Notes under the pieces: model-generated
What the model saw: only the letters and a program-made list of their open reading frames with translations
Told to the model about the DNA's origin: nothing
Databases searched by the model: none
Assembly: GCA_963728355.1 (NCBI GenBank)
Contig: CAVSJQ010000022.1
Span: 248,001 to 312,000 of the forward strand
Source: Sva-07 sp963728355
Lineage (GTDB): Bacteria > Actinomycetota > Acidimicrobiia > Acidimicrobiales > Ilumatobacteraceae
Direction: 5' to 3'
Length of the DNA stretch: 64,000 nt
In this document: in pieces, positions 48,962-56,969 of the stretch
How the letters are laid out: every line of letters starts with the position of its first letter
How positions within the stretch are numbered: position 1 is the stretch's first letter
Made by a program: the position numbers and the translations under genes

Positions 48962-50926
48962 GTGTCGTTGACTTCAGAACAGGACCAGCTCGCCGTCTCG
49001 CTGATCAGAGGGATGGCCATGGACGGTCCACTGGCCGCGAACAGCGGTCACCAGGGCACCGCGATGGCGCTGGCGCCCCTCGGTCACGTGTTGTACAGCC
49101 GGGTGATGAAGCACGATCCCGCCGACGCGGCCTGGCCGGACCGTGACCGCTTCGTGCTGTCGAACGGACACGCCTCGATCCTGCAGTACTCGCTGCTGTT
49201 CCTGTCGGGATACGGCCTCGAACTCGGCGACCTTCGCCAGTTCCGGCAATGGGGTTCGGCGACGCCGGGCCACCCCGAGGCCGGCCACACCGCCGGCGTC
49301 GAGGTCACGACCGGACCGCTCGGCCAGGGGTTCGCCGACGCGGTGGGCATGGCGATCGCCGAAGAGAACCTCCGAGCTCGGTTCGGCGCTGCGGCCCAGG
49401 ACCACTTCACCTTCGTGATCGCGGGCGATGGCTGCCTGATGGAAGGGATCAGCCACGAGGCCGCATCGCTCGCCGGTCACCTCGGCCTCGGCAAGCTGAT
49501 CTGCGTCTTCGACGACAACCTGATCACGATCGACGGTGCAAGCAGCATGTCCACCAGCGACGACACCGCCGCCCGATTCCGCGCCTACGGCTGGGACGTG
49601 GTGCAGCTGGGCGAGATGGCCGACGACCTCGACGGCCTCGAGACGGCCCTCGAGGCCGCGAAGCAGCAGACCGCGAAGCCATCGCTGCTGATCCTGCGTT
49701 CGCACATCGGCGAACCGTCACCAGATCACGTCGACACCCATGGCGCCCACGGCAACCCGTTCTCGGCCGAGGACGTCACACGGACGAAGGAGATCATGGG
49801 GATCCCCGACGAACCGTTCTGGGCACCCGACGACCTCGTCGACGCCTACCGTCACCACGTCGGCGAACGGGGTGCGAAGGCCCGTGCGGCCTGGATCAAC
49901 GCCAGTGCGTCAATCACCGAGTCGCCCGAATGGCGAGCGGCGTGGGGGGCGACCGGCACCGACGGGTGGGACCTCGACCTGCCCGCCTACGCGCCCGGTG
50001 AGTCGGTGGCCACCCGCAAGGCGATCCAGAAGGCGCTCGACGCCACCTACGACCGTCTTCCCGGGCTGATCTCGGGCTCGGCCGATCTCACGGGCAGCAA
50101 CGGCACCGGCCTCGCTCGGACGACGGCGTTCACCGCCGACGACCGCACCGGTCGCTACGTCCACTACGGCATCCGCGAGCACGCGATGGGCGCTGCGCTC
50201 GTCGGGATGGCGAAGCACGGCGGCACGCTGCCCATCAGCGGCACGTTCTTCGTGTTCTCCGACTACATGCGCCCGTCGATCCGGCTGGCGGCCCTCTCCG
50301 GAGCGAAGGTCTGCTTCGTCTTCACCCACGACTCCGTCGGTGTCGGCGAGGACGGGCCGACCCACCAACCGATCGAGCAGCTCGCCTCGCTGCGTGCCAT
50401 GCCCGACCTGCACGTCGTGCGGCCGGCCGACGGCAACGAGACCATTCAGGCCTGGGCCGACATCGTGCGCCACGACGGTCCGTCCGCGCTGATACTCAGC
50501 CGCCAGAACATCCGTGTCGACACCGACGGCTCCGCCGTCGCCCGCGGCGCCGGCATCGTGTCGGACTCCGATGGAACGCCCGACGTCGTGTTGATCGGCA
50601 CCGGCAGCGAGGTGCAGATCTGCATCGACGCTGCGGCCCGACTCCGCGAACGCAGCCACAGCGTGCGCGTCGTGAGCATGCCGAGCTGGGACCGGTTCTC
50701 GGCGCAGGACGAGCGCTACCGCGACTCGGTCCTGCCCGCCGGGGTGCCGACGCTGTCGGTCGAGGCTGCCACCACGTTCGGCTGGGAGCGATGGTCGGAC
50801 GACTCGATCGGCATCGACCGTTTCGGAGCGAGTGCTCCTGGTGAACTGGTCCTAGATGAACTCGGCATCAACGTCGACCACGTCGTGGAGCGTGCGAACG
50901 CGCTCCTCGACCGACTCGCCGGCTGA
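48962..50926 (+). CDS. tkt: Transketolase
   Basis: This 654-aa TPP enzyme has all regions expected. They are an N-terminal RGMAMDGPLAANSGHQGTAMALAP, TPP-binding GDGCLMEGISHEAASLAGH with FDDN, and middle-domain GIREHAMGAALVGMAKHGG. VFTHDSVGVGEDGPTHQPIEQ is characteristic of transketolase. It exchanges two-carbon units in the pentose phosphate pathway. GTG 48962 is taken as start from the -10 spacing. Transaldolase follows after 48 nt, forming a two-gene pentose phosphate unit. Confidence 0.95.
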   Translation: MSLTSEQDQLAVSLIRGMAMDGPLAANSGHQGTAMALAPLGHVLYSRVMKHDPADAAWPDRDRFVLSNGHASILQYSLLFLSGYGLELGDLRQFRQWGSATPGHPEAGHTAGVEVTTGPLGQGFADAVGMAIAEENLRARFGAAAQDHFTFVIAGDGCLMEGISHEAASLAGHLGLGKLICVFDDNLITIDGASSMSTSDDTAARFRAYGWDVVQLGEMADDLDGLETALEAAKQQTAKPSLLILRSHIGEPSPDHVDTHGAHGNPFSAEDVTRTKEIMGIPDEPFWAPDDLVDAYRHHVGERGAKARAAWINASASITESPEWRAAWGATGTDGWDLDLPAYAPGESVATRKAIQKALDATYDRLPGLISGSADLTGSNGTGLARTTAFTADDRTGRYVHYGIREHAMGAALVGMAKHGGTLPISGTFFVFSDYMRPSIRLAALSGAKVCFVFTHDSVGVGEDGPTHQPIEQLASLRAMPDLHVVRPADGNETIQAWADIVRHDGPSALILSRQNIRVDTDGSAVARGAGIVSDSDGTPDVVLIGTGSEVQICIDAAARLRERSHSVRVVSMPSWDRFSAQDERYRDSVLPAGVPTLSVEAATTFGWERWSDDSIGIDRFGASAPGELVLDELGINVDHVVERANALLDRLAG

Positions 50927-50974
50927 GGGGACACGCGACATCCGACGACGACCACCACGAACCGAAAGGACGCC

Positions 50975-52084
50975 ATGAACGAGCAACGAATCATCGCTCT
51001 GCACGACGAGCACGGCCAGAGCGCCTGGCTGGACAACCTCAAACGGGGCTACATCACCTCGGGACGGCTCGTCGAGTTTCGTGACAGCGGGGTGCGAGGG
51101 CTCACGTCCAACCCGTCGATCTTCCAGAAGGCGATCCAGAACTCCGACGACTACGACGAGCAGGCGGCGGAGCTGAGAGCCGCCGGCGCGTCCACCGAGG
51201 ACGCGTACTGGGCAATGGTGATCCGCGACATCCACAGCGCCTGCGACGTGTTCTCCAAGGTCTACGACCACTCCGACGGCGTCGACGGCTACGTGAGCGT
51301 CGAGGTCGATCCCGGCCTCGCCCACGACGGTCCCCGCACGGAGGCAGCTGCTCGTGGCCTGCACGAACGGATCCACCGCCGCAACCTCATGGTGAAGATC
51401 CCCGGCACGCAGGAGGGTCTCGCCCCGATCGAGGAGATGATCGCCGAGGGCCGCAACATCAACGTCACGTTGATCTTCGGACTCGACCGGTACGCAAAGG
51501 TCATCGAGGCCTACCAGAGCGGCCTGGAACGGCTCGCGAAGGACCCCGAGGCCGATCTGTCCTCCGTGGCCAGCGTCGCCAGCTTCTTCATCAGCCGCGT
51601 CGACACCGAGGTCGACCGGCGCCTCGAGTCGATCGGCTCGGAGCAGGCGCTGGCGTTGCGCGGCAAGGCCGCCGTCGCCCAGGGCAAACTCGCCTATCAG
51701 CTGTTCCTCGATGCGTTCTCCGGCCCACGGTGGGACGCACTCGCCGCACGGGGCGCCAGGGTGCAGCGGCCACTGTGGGCGTCGACGTCGACCAAGAACG
51801 ACGCCTACCCCGACACGCTGTACGTCGACGAGCTGATCGGACCCCACACGGTCAACACGCTGCCCGAGGCAACGCTCGACGCATTCGACGACCACGGCAC
51901 CCTCGCTCGCCGCGTCGATGCCGACGTCGACGATGCACGAGCGGTCTGGCAGTCGCTCGCCGACGTCGGCGTCGACATGGACGACGTCGGCGCGGTGCTC
52001 GAACGAGAAGGAGTCGACAGCTTCGCCTCGTCGTTCGACGAATTGATCAGCGCCCTCGACGCCAAGTCCGCCGCCAGCGCCTGA
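50975..52084 (+). CDS. tal: Transaldolase
   Basis: The 369-aa enzyme matches the long actinobacterial TAL class. It has GLTSNPSIFQKAI, DGYVSVEVDPGLAHD, NLMVKIPGTQEG with the Schiff-base lysine (K141), NVTLIFGLDRY and PLWASTSTKNDAYPDTLYV. It transfers dihydroxyacetone units. The start has AAAGGA upstream. It follows tkt and probably shares its transcript. Confidence 0.95.
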   Translation: MNEQRIIALHDEHGQSAWLDNLKRGYITSGRLVEFRDSGVRGLTSNPSIFQKAIQNSDDYDEQAAELRAAGASTEDAYWAMVIRDIHSACDVFSKVYDHSDGVDGYVSVEVDPGLAHDGPRTEAAARGLHERIHRRNLMVKIPGTQEGLAPIEEMIAEGRNINVTLIFGLDRYAKVIEAYQSGLERLAKDPEADLSSVASVASFFISRVDTEVDRRLESIGSEQALALRGKAAVAQGKLAYQLFLDAFSGPRWDALAARGARVQRPLWASTSTKNDAYPDTLYVDELIGPHTVNTLPEATLDAFDDHGTLARRVDADVDDARAVWQSLADVGVDMDDVGAVLEREGVDSFASSFDELISALDAKSAASA

Positions 52085-52097
52085 CCCCGTTGCGGGG
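52085..52097. terminator. Short GC hairpin after tal
   Basis: CCCCG, loop TTG, CGGGG, between the transaldolase stop and the convergent oxidoreductase gene. It is a weak candidate without a T run. Confidence 0.4.
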
Positions 52098-52117
52098 GCG
52101 GGAGACCGGGTGGGAGG

Positions 52118-53668
52118 TCAGACCTCGACCGAGCGTCGAGGGTATCCCTGGGCGCCGTTGGGGGCGACCGGCGCCGTCTCCTCGGTCTGCGGCACGCCGT
52201 CTCCGTCGAAGGCGCGCGACTCGATCATGTGACGTCCCGGCTCGAGATCCAGCGTGAGCATCCACTGCTTCCACGTGTCGTTCGAAGGGACGCCGCCGAG
52301 TTCGGCCTCGAACCATTCCCCCCCGTCGGAGCGCACCTGGACGCGCGACACGCCGCGGTGGATCGCCCAGGCGACGCCGCCGACGACCACCTCGGTCGGC
52401 GTCGCACCTCGCCGGTCGGTGTCGATGCGCGACATCGTCTTGATCGGCCCCCGCTTGGACCAGCCCCTCGGCACCCAGTAGGCGTCGTAGTCCTCCCATC
52501 GGGTCAGCTCGATCTCCGTCACCCATTTCGTCGCCGAGACGTAGCCGTACAGTCCCGGCACGACCATGCGCACCGGATAGCCGTTCCGCGCCGGCAACGG
52601 CTCGCCGTTCATCGCGATCGCCAGCATCGCGTCGCGACCGTCCATGACGATCTCGGTGGGAGTCCCGGCGGTCCAGCCATCGATCGACCGGCTGACGATC
52701 TGTGTCGCCTCGGGCTGCACCCCCGCCTCCTCCAGGATGTCGCGCAGCAGCACGCCCTGCCAGAGCGCGTTGCCGATCAGGTCGCCGCCGATCGGGTTCG
52801 AGACGCACGACAACGTGATGTACCTCTCGACCTGGGGCCGTGCGAGCAGATCGTCGAACGTCAACTCCATCGGGTTGTCGACCAACCCCGCGATCTTCAA
52901 CCGCCAGGAGTCCTTCGACACCTGCGGCACCACGAGGGCGGTGTCGATCCGGTAGAAGTCGGCATTCGGCGTGACGAACGGCTCGAGCCCGTCGACGGGC
53001 AGCTGGGCGTCGGGCGGAAGCACTGCTGCCGGCGTCTCCGCCGGCGGGATGCTGATCGCACTGCGTTCGCTGTCGACCGCGAACCGTTGCTGCAGCAGCC
53101 GTCCGACGCCGCCGGCGATGACGGCGATCGAGCCGATGCCGATGGCGCCACCGACGAAACGCCGGCGATCGACTCCCATCGGCTGGGCAGCGGGCTGCAC
53201 GACGCCGTCGGAGCCGACGTCCGTCGCAGCAGGACGCGGTGCGAGGTAGAGCAGCACGGCCACCGACACGCCGGTGCCCACGATGGTCGGCAACAGCTTC
53301 AGCAACGTCGGTTCCGGGCGGGTCAGCACCGCCCAGGCCCCGATGACGCCGGTCACGCAGGTGAGCGCCACCGCAGCGGCACGTGCACCGCGCATCGCCA
53401 GCACGCCCACACCGATGCCGATGCCGAGCAGCACCGCCAGCGCCCCGACGACGAGGACCACCTTGTCGTTGGTCCCGAAGGTGTCGATCGCCCACTGCTT
53501 CAGCGGCCTCGGTACCCAGTCGATGAACACCTGTCCGACGGGCACCACCGGCGACGACGTCCGCTCGAAGAACCCGACGACGAGTTCCGCTGCGGCGAGT
53601 CCGGCACCGGTCGCCACGAGGCCCAGCAGCGGACCCATCCACTTCGGCCCGTACGATCGATCATCCAT
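52118..53668 (-). CDS. Membrane-anchored sulfite-oxidase-type molybdopterin oxidoreductase
   Basis: The 516-aa protein has four predicted transmembrane segments in residues 11-140, then a DRRRFVGGAIGIGSIAVIAGG segment resembling a Tat signal and fifth helix. The extracytoplasmic molybdopterin domain has the Mo-ligand Cys in ITLSCVSNPIGGD (about C288) and NGYPVRMVVPGLYGY. A C-terminal Mo-co dimerisation domain (VQVRSDGGEWFEAEL) follows. The substrate is unknown. The start ATG is in the palindrome CCATGG shared with the divergent LOG gene. Confidence 0.87.
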   Translation of the reverse strand: MDDRSYGPKWMGPLLGLVATGAGLAAAELVVGFFERTSSPVVPVGQVFIDWVPRPLKQWAIDTFGTNDKVVLVVGALAVLLGIGIGVGVLAMRGARAAAVALTCVTGVIGAWAVLTRPEPTLLKLLPTIVGTGVSVAVLLYLAPRPAATDVGSDGVVQPAAQPMGVDRRRFVGGAIGIGSIAVIAGGVGRLLQQRFAVDSERSAISIPPAETPAAVLPPDAQLPVDGLEPFVTPNADFYRIDTALVVPQVSKDSWRLKIAGLVDNPMELTFDDLLARPQVERYITLSCVSNPIGGDLIGNALWQGVLLRDILEEAGVQPEATQIVSRSIDGWTAGTPTEIVMDGRDAMLAIAMNGEPLPARNGYPVRMVVPGLYGYVSATKWVTEIELTRWEDYDAYWVPRGWSKRGPIKTMSRIDTDRRGATPTEVVVGGVAWAIHRGVSRVQVRSDGGEWFEAELGGVPSNDTWKQWMLTLDLEPGRHMIESRAFDGDGVPQTEETAPVAPNGAQGYPRRSVEV

Positions 53669-54698
53669 GGACACAGATGTATCCGACACAGCGCCGTCCC
53701 GGGCTCGATCGATCGTCTCGGAACTCGGTGTTTCCGAGAATGTTCGGCTTTCGGAAGCGCTCGTTTCCGAAGCGTTGGGACTCATCACCGATCAGCCTGA
53801 CACGCTCGATCTCAAGATCGCCACTGCAGCGCTCGCCGAGATGCGCGACGCGTATGCGATGTTCCGGCCCTACAAGGACCGGCGGAAGGTGTCGATCTTC
53901 GGATCGGCGCGCACTCGCGACGACGATCCCCTCTACGAACTGACGGTCGGGCTGGCGCGACGGCTCGCCGAACGGGGCTGGATGGCCGTGACCGGCGCCG
54001 GGCCCGGGATCATGCAGGCCGGCATGGAAGGCGCCGGACGCGAGATGTCGATCGGCGTCTCGATCCGGCTCCCGTTCGAGACCGGCGCCAATTCGATCAT
54101 CGCCGGCGACGACAAGCACGTCAGCATGAAGTACTTCTTCACCCGCAAGCTGATGCTGATCAAGGAATCGCAGGCGTTCGTCTGCATGCCGGGCGGGTTC
54201 GGGACGCTCGACGAGATGTTCGAGCTGTTGACGCTGACCCAGACGGGCAAGGGCGTACCGGTTCCGATCGTCCTGCTCGACTCCCCCGGCGACCCGTTCT
54301 GGGAAGGCGTCGACACGTTCGTGCGCGAACAGTTGATCGCCCGCGGGTTGGTGTCTGCCGACGACGTCGACCTCTACACGATCACCAACGACTGCGATGA
54401 GGCGGCGCGCATCATCGAGGAGTTCTACGCGAACTACGACTCGATCCGCTTCGTGGGCGACCACCTGGTGATCCGAATGCGCCAAGGACCGACCGACGAA
54501 CAGCTGGCCGAACTCAACGAACGGTTCGGGCATCTCGCGTCGAGCGGCACGATCGATCGCAGCGAACCGTTCAAGGTCGAGCGGCGAGACGGCGACAAGG
54601 TCGACCTCGATCGCATCTCGTTCCTGTTCGCCAAGCGCGGCTACAGCGACCTGGTGGCGATGATCCGACTGCTGAACGGCTACGTCTCGTCGAGCTGA
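53667..54698 (+). CDS. LOG/TIGR00730-family protein (cytokinin-riboside-5'-monophosphate phosphoribohydrolase-like)
   Basis: The protein is 343 aa. A 70-residue N-terminal extension precedes the Rossmann-like LOG core with VSIFGSARTRDDDPLY, VTGAGPGIMQAGMEGA and PGGFGTLDEMFE, the nucleotide-binding and catalytic motif. The C-terminal part (about 240-343) is an extra domain seen in longer members. Activity may be nucleotide 5'-monophosphate hydrolysis; the substrate is not known. It overlaps the divergent oxidoreductase gene at the start codon. Confidence 0.86.
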   Translation: MDTDVSDTAPSRARSIVSELGVSENVRLSEALVSEALGLITDQPDTLDLKIATAALAEMRDAYAMFRPYKDRRKVSIFGSARTRDDDPLYELTVGLARRLAERGWMAVTGAGPGIMQAGMEGAGREMSIGVSIRLPFETGANSIIAGDDKHVSMKYFFTRKLMLIKESQAFVCMPGGFGTLDEMFELLTLTQTGKGVPVPIVLLDSPGDPFWEGVDTFVREQLIARGLVSADDVDLYTITNDCDEAARIIEEFYANYDSIRFVGDHLVIRMRQGPTDEQLAELNERFGHLASSGTIDRSEPFKVERRDGDKVDLDRISFLFAKRGYSDLVAMIRLLNGYVSSS

Positions 54699-54874
54699 CG
54701 CAGCACGCCGGCAGCCTTCTCGATCGCCCGGCGCGCCTGCATCAGTTTCTTGTCGTCGGCCGGTCGCTCGACCTCGCCGTCGGCGACCGCTTCGCGCAGA
54801 CGCTCGAAGGCCAGTTCGTCGAGATCGGCGGCGATCGACTCCAGGCGGTCGACGAGCGATCGGTACTCGGCCAT
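54680..54874 (-). CDS. Small helical hypothetical protein
   Basis: The 64-aa protein (YRSLVDRLESIAADLDELAFERLREAV and DDKKLMQARRAIEKAAGVLRQL) is predicted as two helices, probably a helical hairpin. Its 3' end overlaps the convergent LOG gene by 19 bp. ATG 54874 and 54877 are adjacent. It follows glcF after 22 nt and could be co-transcribed. Confidence 0.65.
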   Translation of the reverse strand: MAEYRSLVDRLESIAADLDELAFERLREAVADGEVERPADDKKLMQARRAIEKAAGVLRQLDET

Positions 54875-54898
54875 CATGTCGTCCCCATCACGTCCCCG

Positions 54899-56104
54899 TC
54901 ACCGGTCCGCCACGCCGAGCGCTTCGGCGACGAGGTCGACGGGATGCCGCACCGGGAGATCGAGCACGGCCGCGAGGTGCATCGAGCAGCCGGGGTTGGC
55001 ACTCGCCACCGCCACCGCCCCTGATCGGTCCACGGCCCGGTCGACGGCGGCGACCTTGCGGTCGCGGATCTCTCCGGCGAGCCCGGGCTGGAGCGTCGAA
55101 TACGCGCCTCCCGCCCCGCAGCACAGGCCGTCGTCGTCGAGTTCGACCACCTCGGCGACGTGACCGAGCAGTGTCCTCACGGGTTCGTGGGCCCGTTGGA
55201 CGTGACGCAGATGGCACGGATCCTGGACGATCACGCGTCGACGTGGGGCCGATGGGGTCGGCAGGCGTTCGATCCGCCCGGCGAGCCACTCCGAGACGTC
55301 GAGCACCCGGGCGCTGAAGCTGCGGGCCGCCGCCGTGTCGAGCACGTGCGCATAGTCCTTCATCGCTGCACCGCAGCCGGCCGAGTTGACCAGGATCGGC
55401 GCAGAACCCGGCATCGAGGCCATCACCCGCTCGGCGAGCGACCTCGCCTCGTCGCGCAGGCCGGCGTGGCTGTGCAGTGCACCGCAGCATCCACCGTCAG
55501 CACCGGGAACCGCCCAGCCGGCGCCGGCGAGCTCGATGAGCGCAGCGGTGTTGCGGTGCGTCTCGCGCTGCCAGGCGTCCATCACACACCCGGTGAACAG
55601 CCACACGTCGGTGCCGGTGCCCCCGACCGCAGGAACTCGTCGAAGCGGAAGGCGGGGGATACCGAGTCGCTTCGGCACGAGCCGCAGCCGCTGCCCCGCG
55701 GCGATCGCGGTCGAACCGGCCAGCAGCAGACGGTGGTGTGGCAGCAGACGGAGTCCGATCCGCTGCCACCACGGCGTGATCCGTCCCTCGCGTGCGAGCG
55801 CGGTCCGTGTCTGCTCCATCAGCGCGCCGAACTGTACGCCGCTCGGGCACGCCGTCTCGCAGCCGCGACACTGCACGCAGGTCTCCACGAAGTCGGCGAA
55901 CTCCTCGTCGATGGGCAGATCACCCCGGTCGACCGAGCGCATCGCATCGATCCGGCCACGTGGCGAGTACCGCTCCTCCCCCGTCACCCTGAACGTCGGA
56001 CAGTGCGGAAGGCACAAGCCGCAACTCACGCAGGTCGCCGCCAGTTCGGGGTCCAGCCCCAGCACGGACGGCCGCACGGGTTCGGAGCTCGATTCGGTGC
56101 GCAT
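54899..56104 (-). CDS. glcF: Glycolate oxidase iron-sulfur subunit
   Basis: The 401-aa protein has two [4Fe-4S] ferredoxin motifs (C25/C28/C31/C35 and C76/C79/C82/C86). Two CCG domains follow (TGCVMDAWQRETHRNT to DGGCCGALHSHAG and DPCHLRHVQR to DDGLCCGAGG). It passes electrons from the GlcD/GlcE flavin subunits to the membrane. The partners are 3-5 kb away, also on the minus strand, separated by three unrelated genes. The -10 TACGAT is 9 nt from the ATG. Confidence 0.92.
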   Translation of the reverse strand: MRTESSSEPVRPSVLGLDPELAATCVSCGLCLPHCPTFRVTGEERYSPRGRIDAMRSVDRGDLPIDEEFADFVETCVQCRGCETACPSGVQFGALMEQTRTALAREGRITPWWQRIGLRLLPHHRLLLAGSTAIAAGQRLRLVPKRLGIPRLPLRRVPAVGGTGTDVWLFTGCVMDAWQRETHRNTAALIELAGAGWAVPGADGGCCGALHSHAGLRDEARSLAERVMASMPGSAPILVNSAGCGAAMKDYAHVLDTAAARSFSARVLDVSEWLAGRIERLPTPSAPRRRVIVQDPCHLRHVQRAHEPVRTLLGHVAEVVELDDDGLCCGAGGAYSTLQPGLAGEIRDRKVAAVDRAVDRSGAVAVASANPGCSMHLAAVLDLPVRHPVDLVAEALGVADR

Positions 56105-56113
56105 GCCGGAGCC

Positions 56114-56123
56114 ATCGTACGTT
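56114..56123. promoter_or_regulatory. Overlapping divergent -10 elements of glcF and nei
   Basis: ATCGTACGTT contains TACGAT for the minus strand (56114-56119) and TACGTT for the plus strand (56118-56123). Starts lie 9 and 10 nt away, respectively, so both transcripts would be nearly leaderless and the two promoters could exclude each other. Confidence 0.45.
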
Positions 56124-56133
56124 CTCGCCCGAC

Positions 56134-56952
56134 ATGCCAGAGGGCCACACCATCCACCGCCTCGCCCGGGACCACACCAAGCTGCTCGTCGGACACGCCG
56201 TGAGCGTGTCCAGCCCTCAGGGCCGGTTCGCCGCCGACGCGGCCCGAATCGACGGAGCGGTACTGGAACGGATCGAGCCGTACGGCAAGCACCTGTTCCA
56301 CCACTGGTCGACCGGCGAGGTCGGCCACGTACACCTGGGCCTGTTCGGCAGGTTCCGCGTGCAGCACACGACCGAGTCGCCCGATCCCGTCGGCCAGGTC
56401 CGGATGCGCCTGCAGATCGGACCCGGCGTGGGCCGGGACGGCTGGGTCACCGTCGATCTGGCCGGACCCACGACCTGCACCGTCGACCCACCGTCGCTCC
56501 GCGCCGAGATCCTGGGGCGTCTCGGGCCCGATCCGATCCGGCGGAACTCCAAGCCGGATCGGATGATCGAGCGGATCGAACGGAGCTCGCGCGGCATCGG
56601 CGACCTGCTGATGGATCAGTCGGTGGTCGCCGGCATCGGCAACGTCTATCGCGCCGAGGCGCTGTTCGTCACCGGCATCCACCCGTTGCGCCCCGGCAAC
56701 CGGTGCGAACGAGCCGAACTCGAGGCGCTGTGGACGACAGCACAGACCATGCTCCGCCGGGGCGTCCAGGACAATCGCATCGTCACGGTCAGCCGTCGTG
56801 ATCTGGGTGTGGCGCCGAACGCCCGCATCCCTCGCGCCGAGGCCACCTACGCCTACAAGCGGGACCGTTGTCTGCTCTGCGGCACCGAGATCCGCACGGT
56901 CGACATCGCCAACCGCCGGTGCTACTGGTGCCCGACGCATCAACCCGAGTGA
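56134..56952 (+). CDS. nei: Fpg/Nei-family DNA glycosylase (endonuclease VIII-like)
   Basis: The 272-aa protein begins MPEGHTIHRLARDH, with Pro2 as the nucleophile and Glu3 as a catalytic residue. PYGKHLFHHW contains the conserved Lys. The helix-two-turn-helix DLLMDQSVVAGIGNVYRAEALF and zinc finger C246/C249/C263/C266 follow. It removes oxidised bases and nicks DNA by beta/delta-elimination. MPEGHT (not MPELPE) favours Nei over Fpg. Confidence 0.93.
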   Translation: MPEGHTIHRLARDHTKLLVGHAVSVSSPQGRFAADAARIDGAVLERIEPYGKHLFHHWSTGEVGHVHLGLFGRFRVQHTTESPDPVGQVRMRLQIGPGVGRDGWVTVDLAGPTTCTVDPPSLRAEILGRLGPDPIRRNSKPDRMIERIERSSRGIGDLLMDQSVVAGIGNVYRAEALFVTGIHPLRPGNRCERAELEALWTTAQTMLRRGVQDNRIVTVSRRDLGVAPNARIPRAEATYAYKRDRCLLCGTEIRTVDIANRRCYWCPTHQPE

Positions 56953-56957
56953 GCGCC

Positions 56958-56963
56958 TACCCT
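56958..56963 (+). promoter_or_regulatory. -10 element of a leaderless promoter (aldehyde dehydrogenase)
   Basis: TACCCT is followed by 6 nt and ATG 56970, just downstream of the nei stop. Confidence 0.55.
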
Positions 56964-56969
56964 GGTCTC

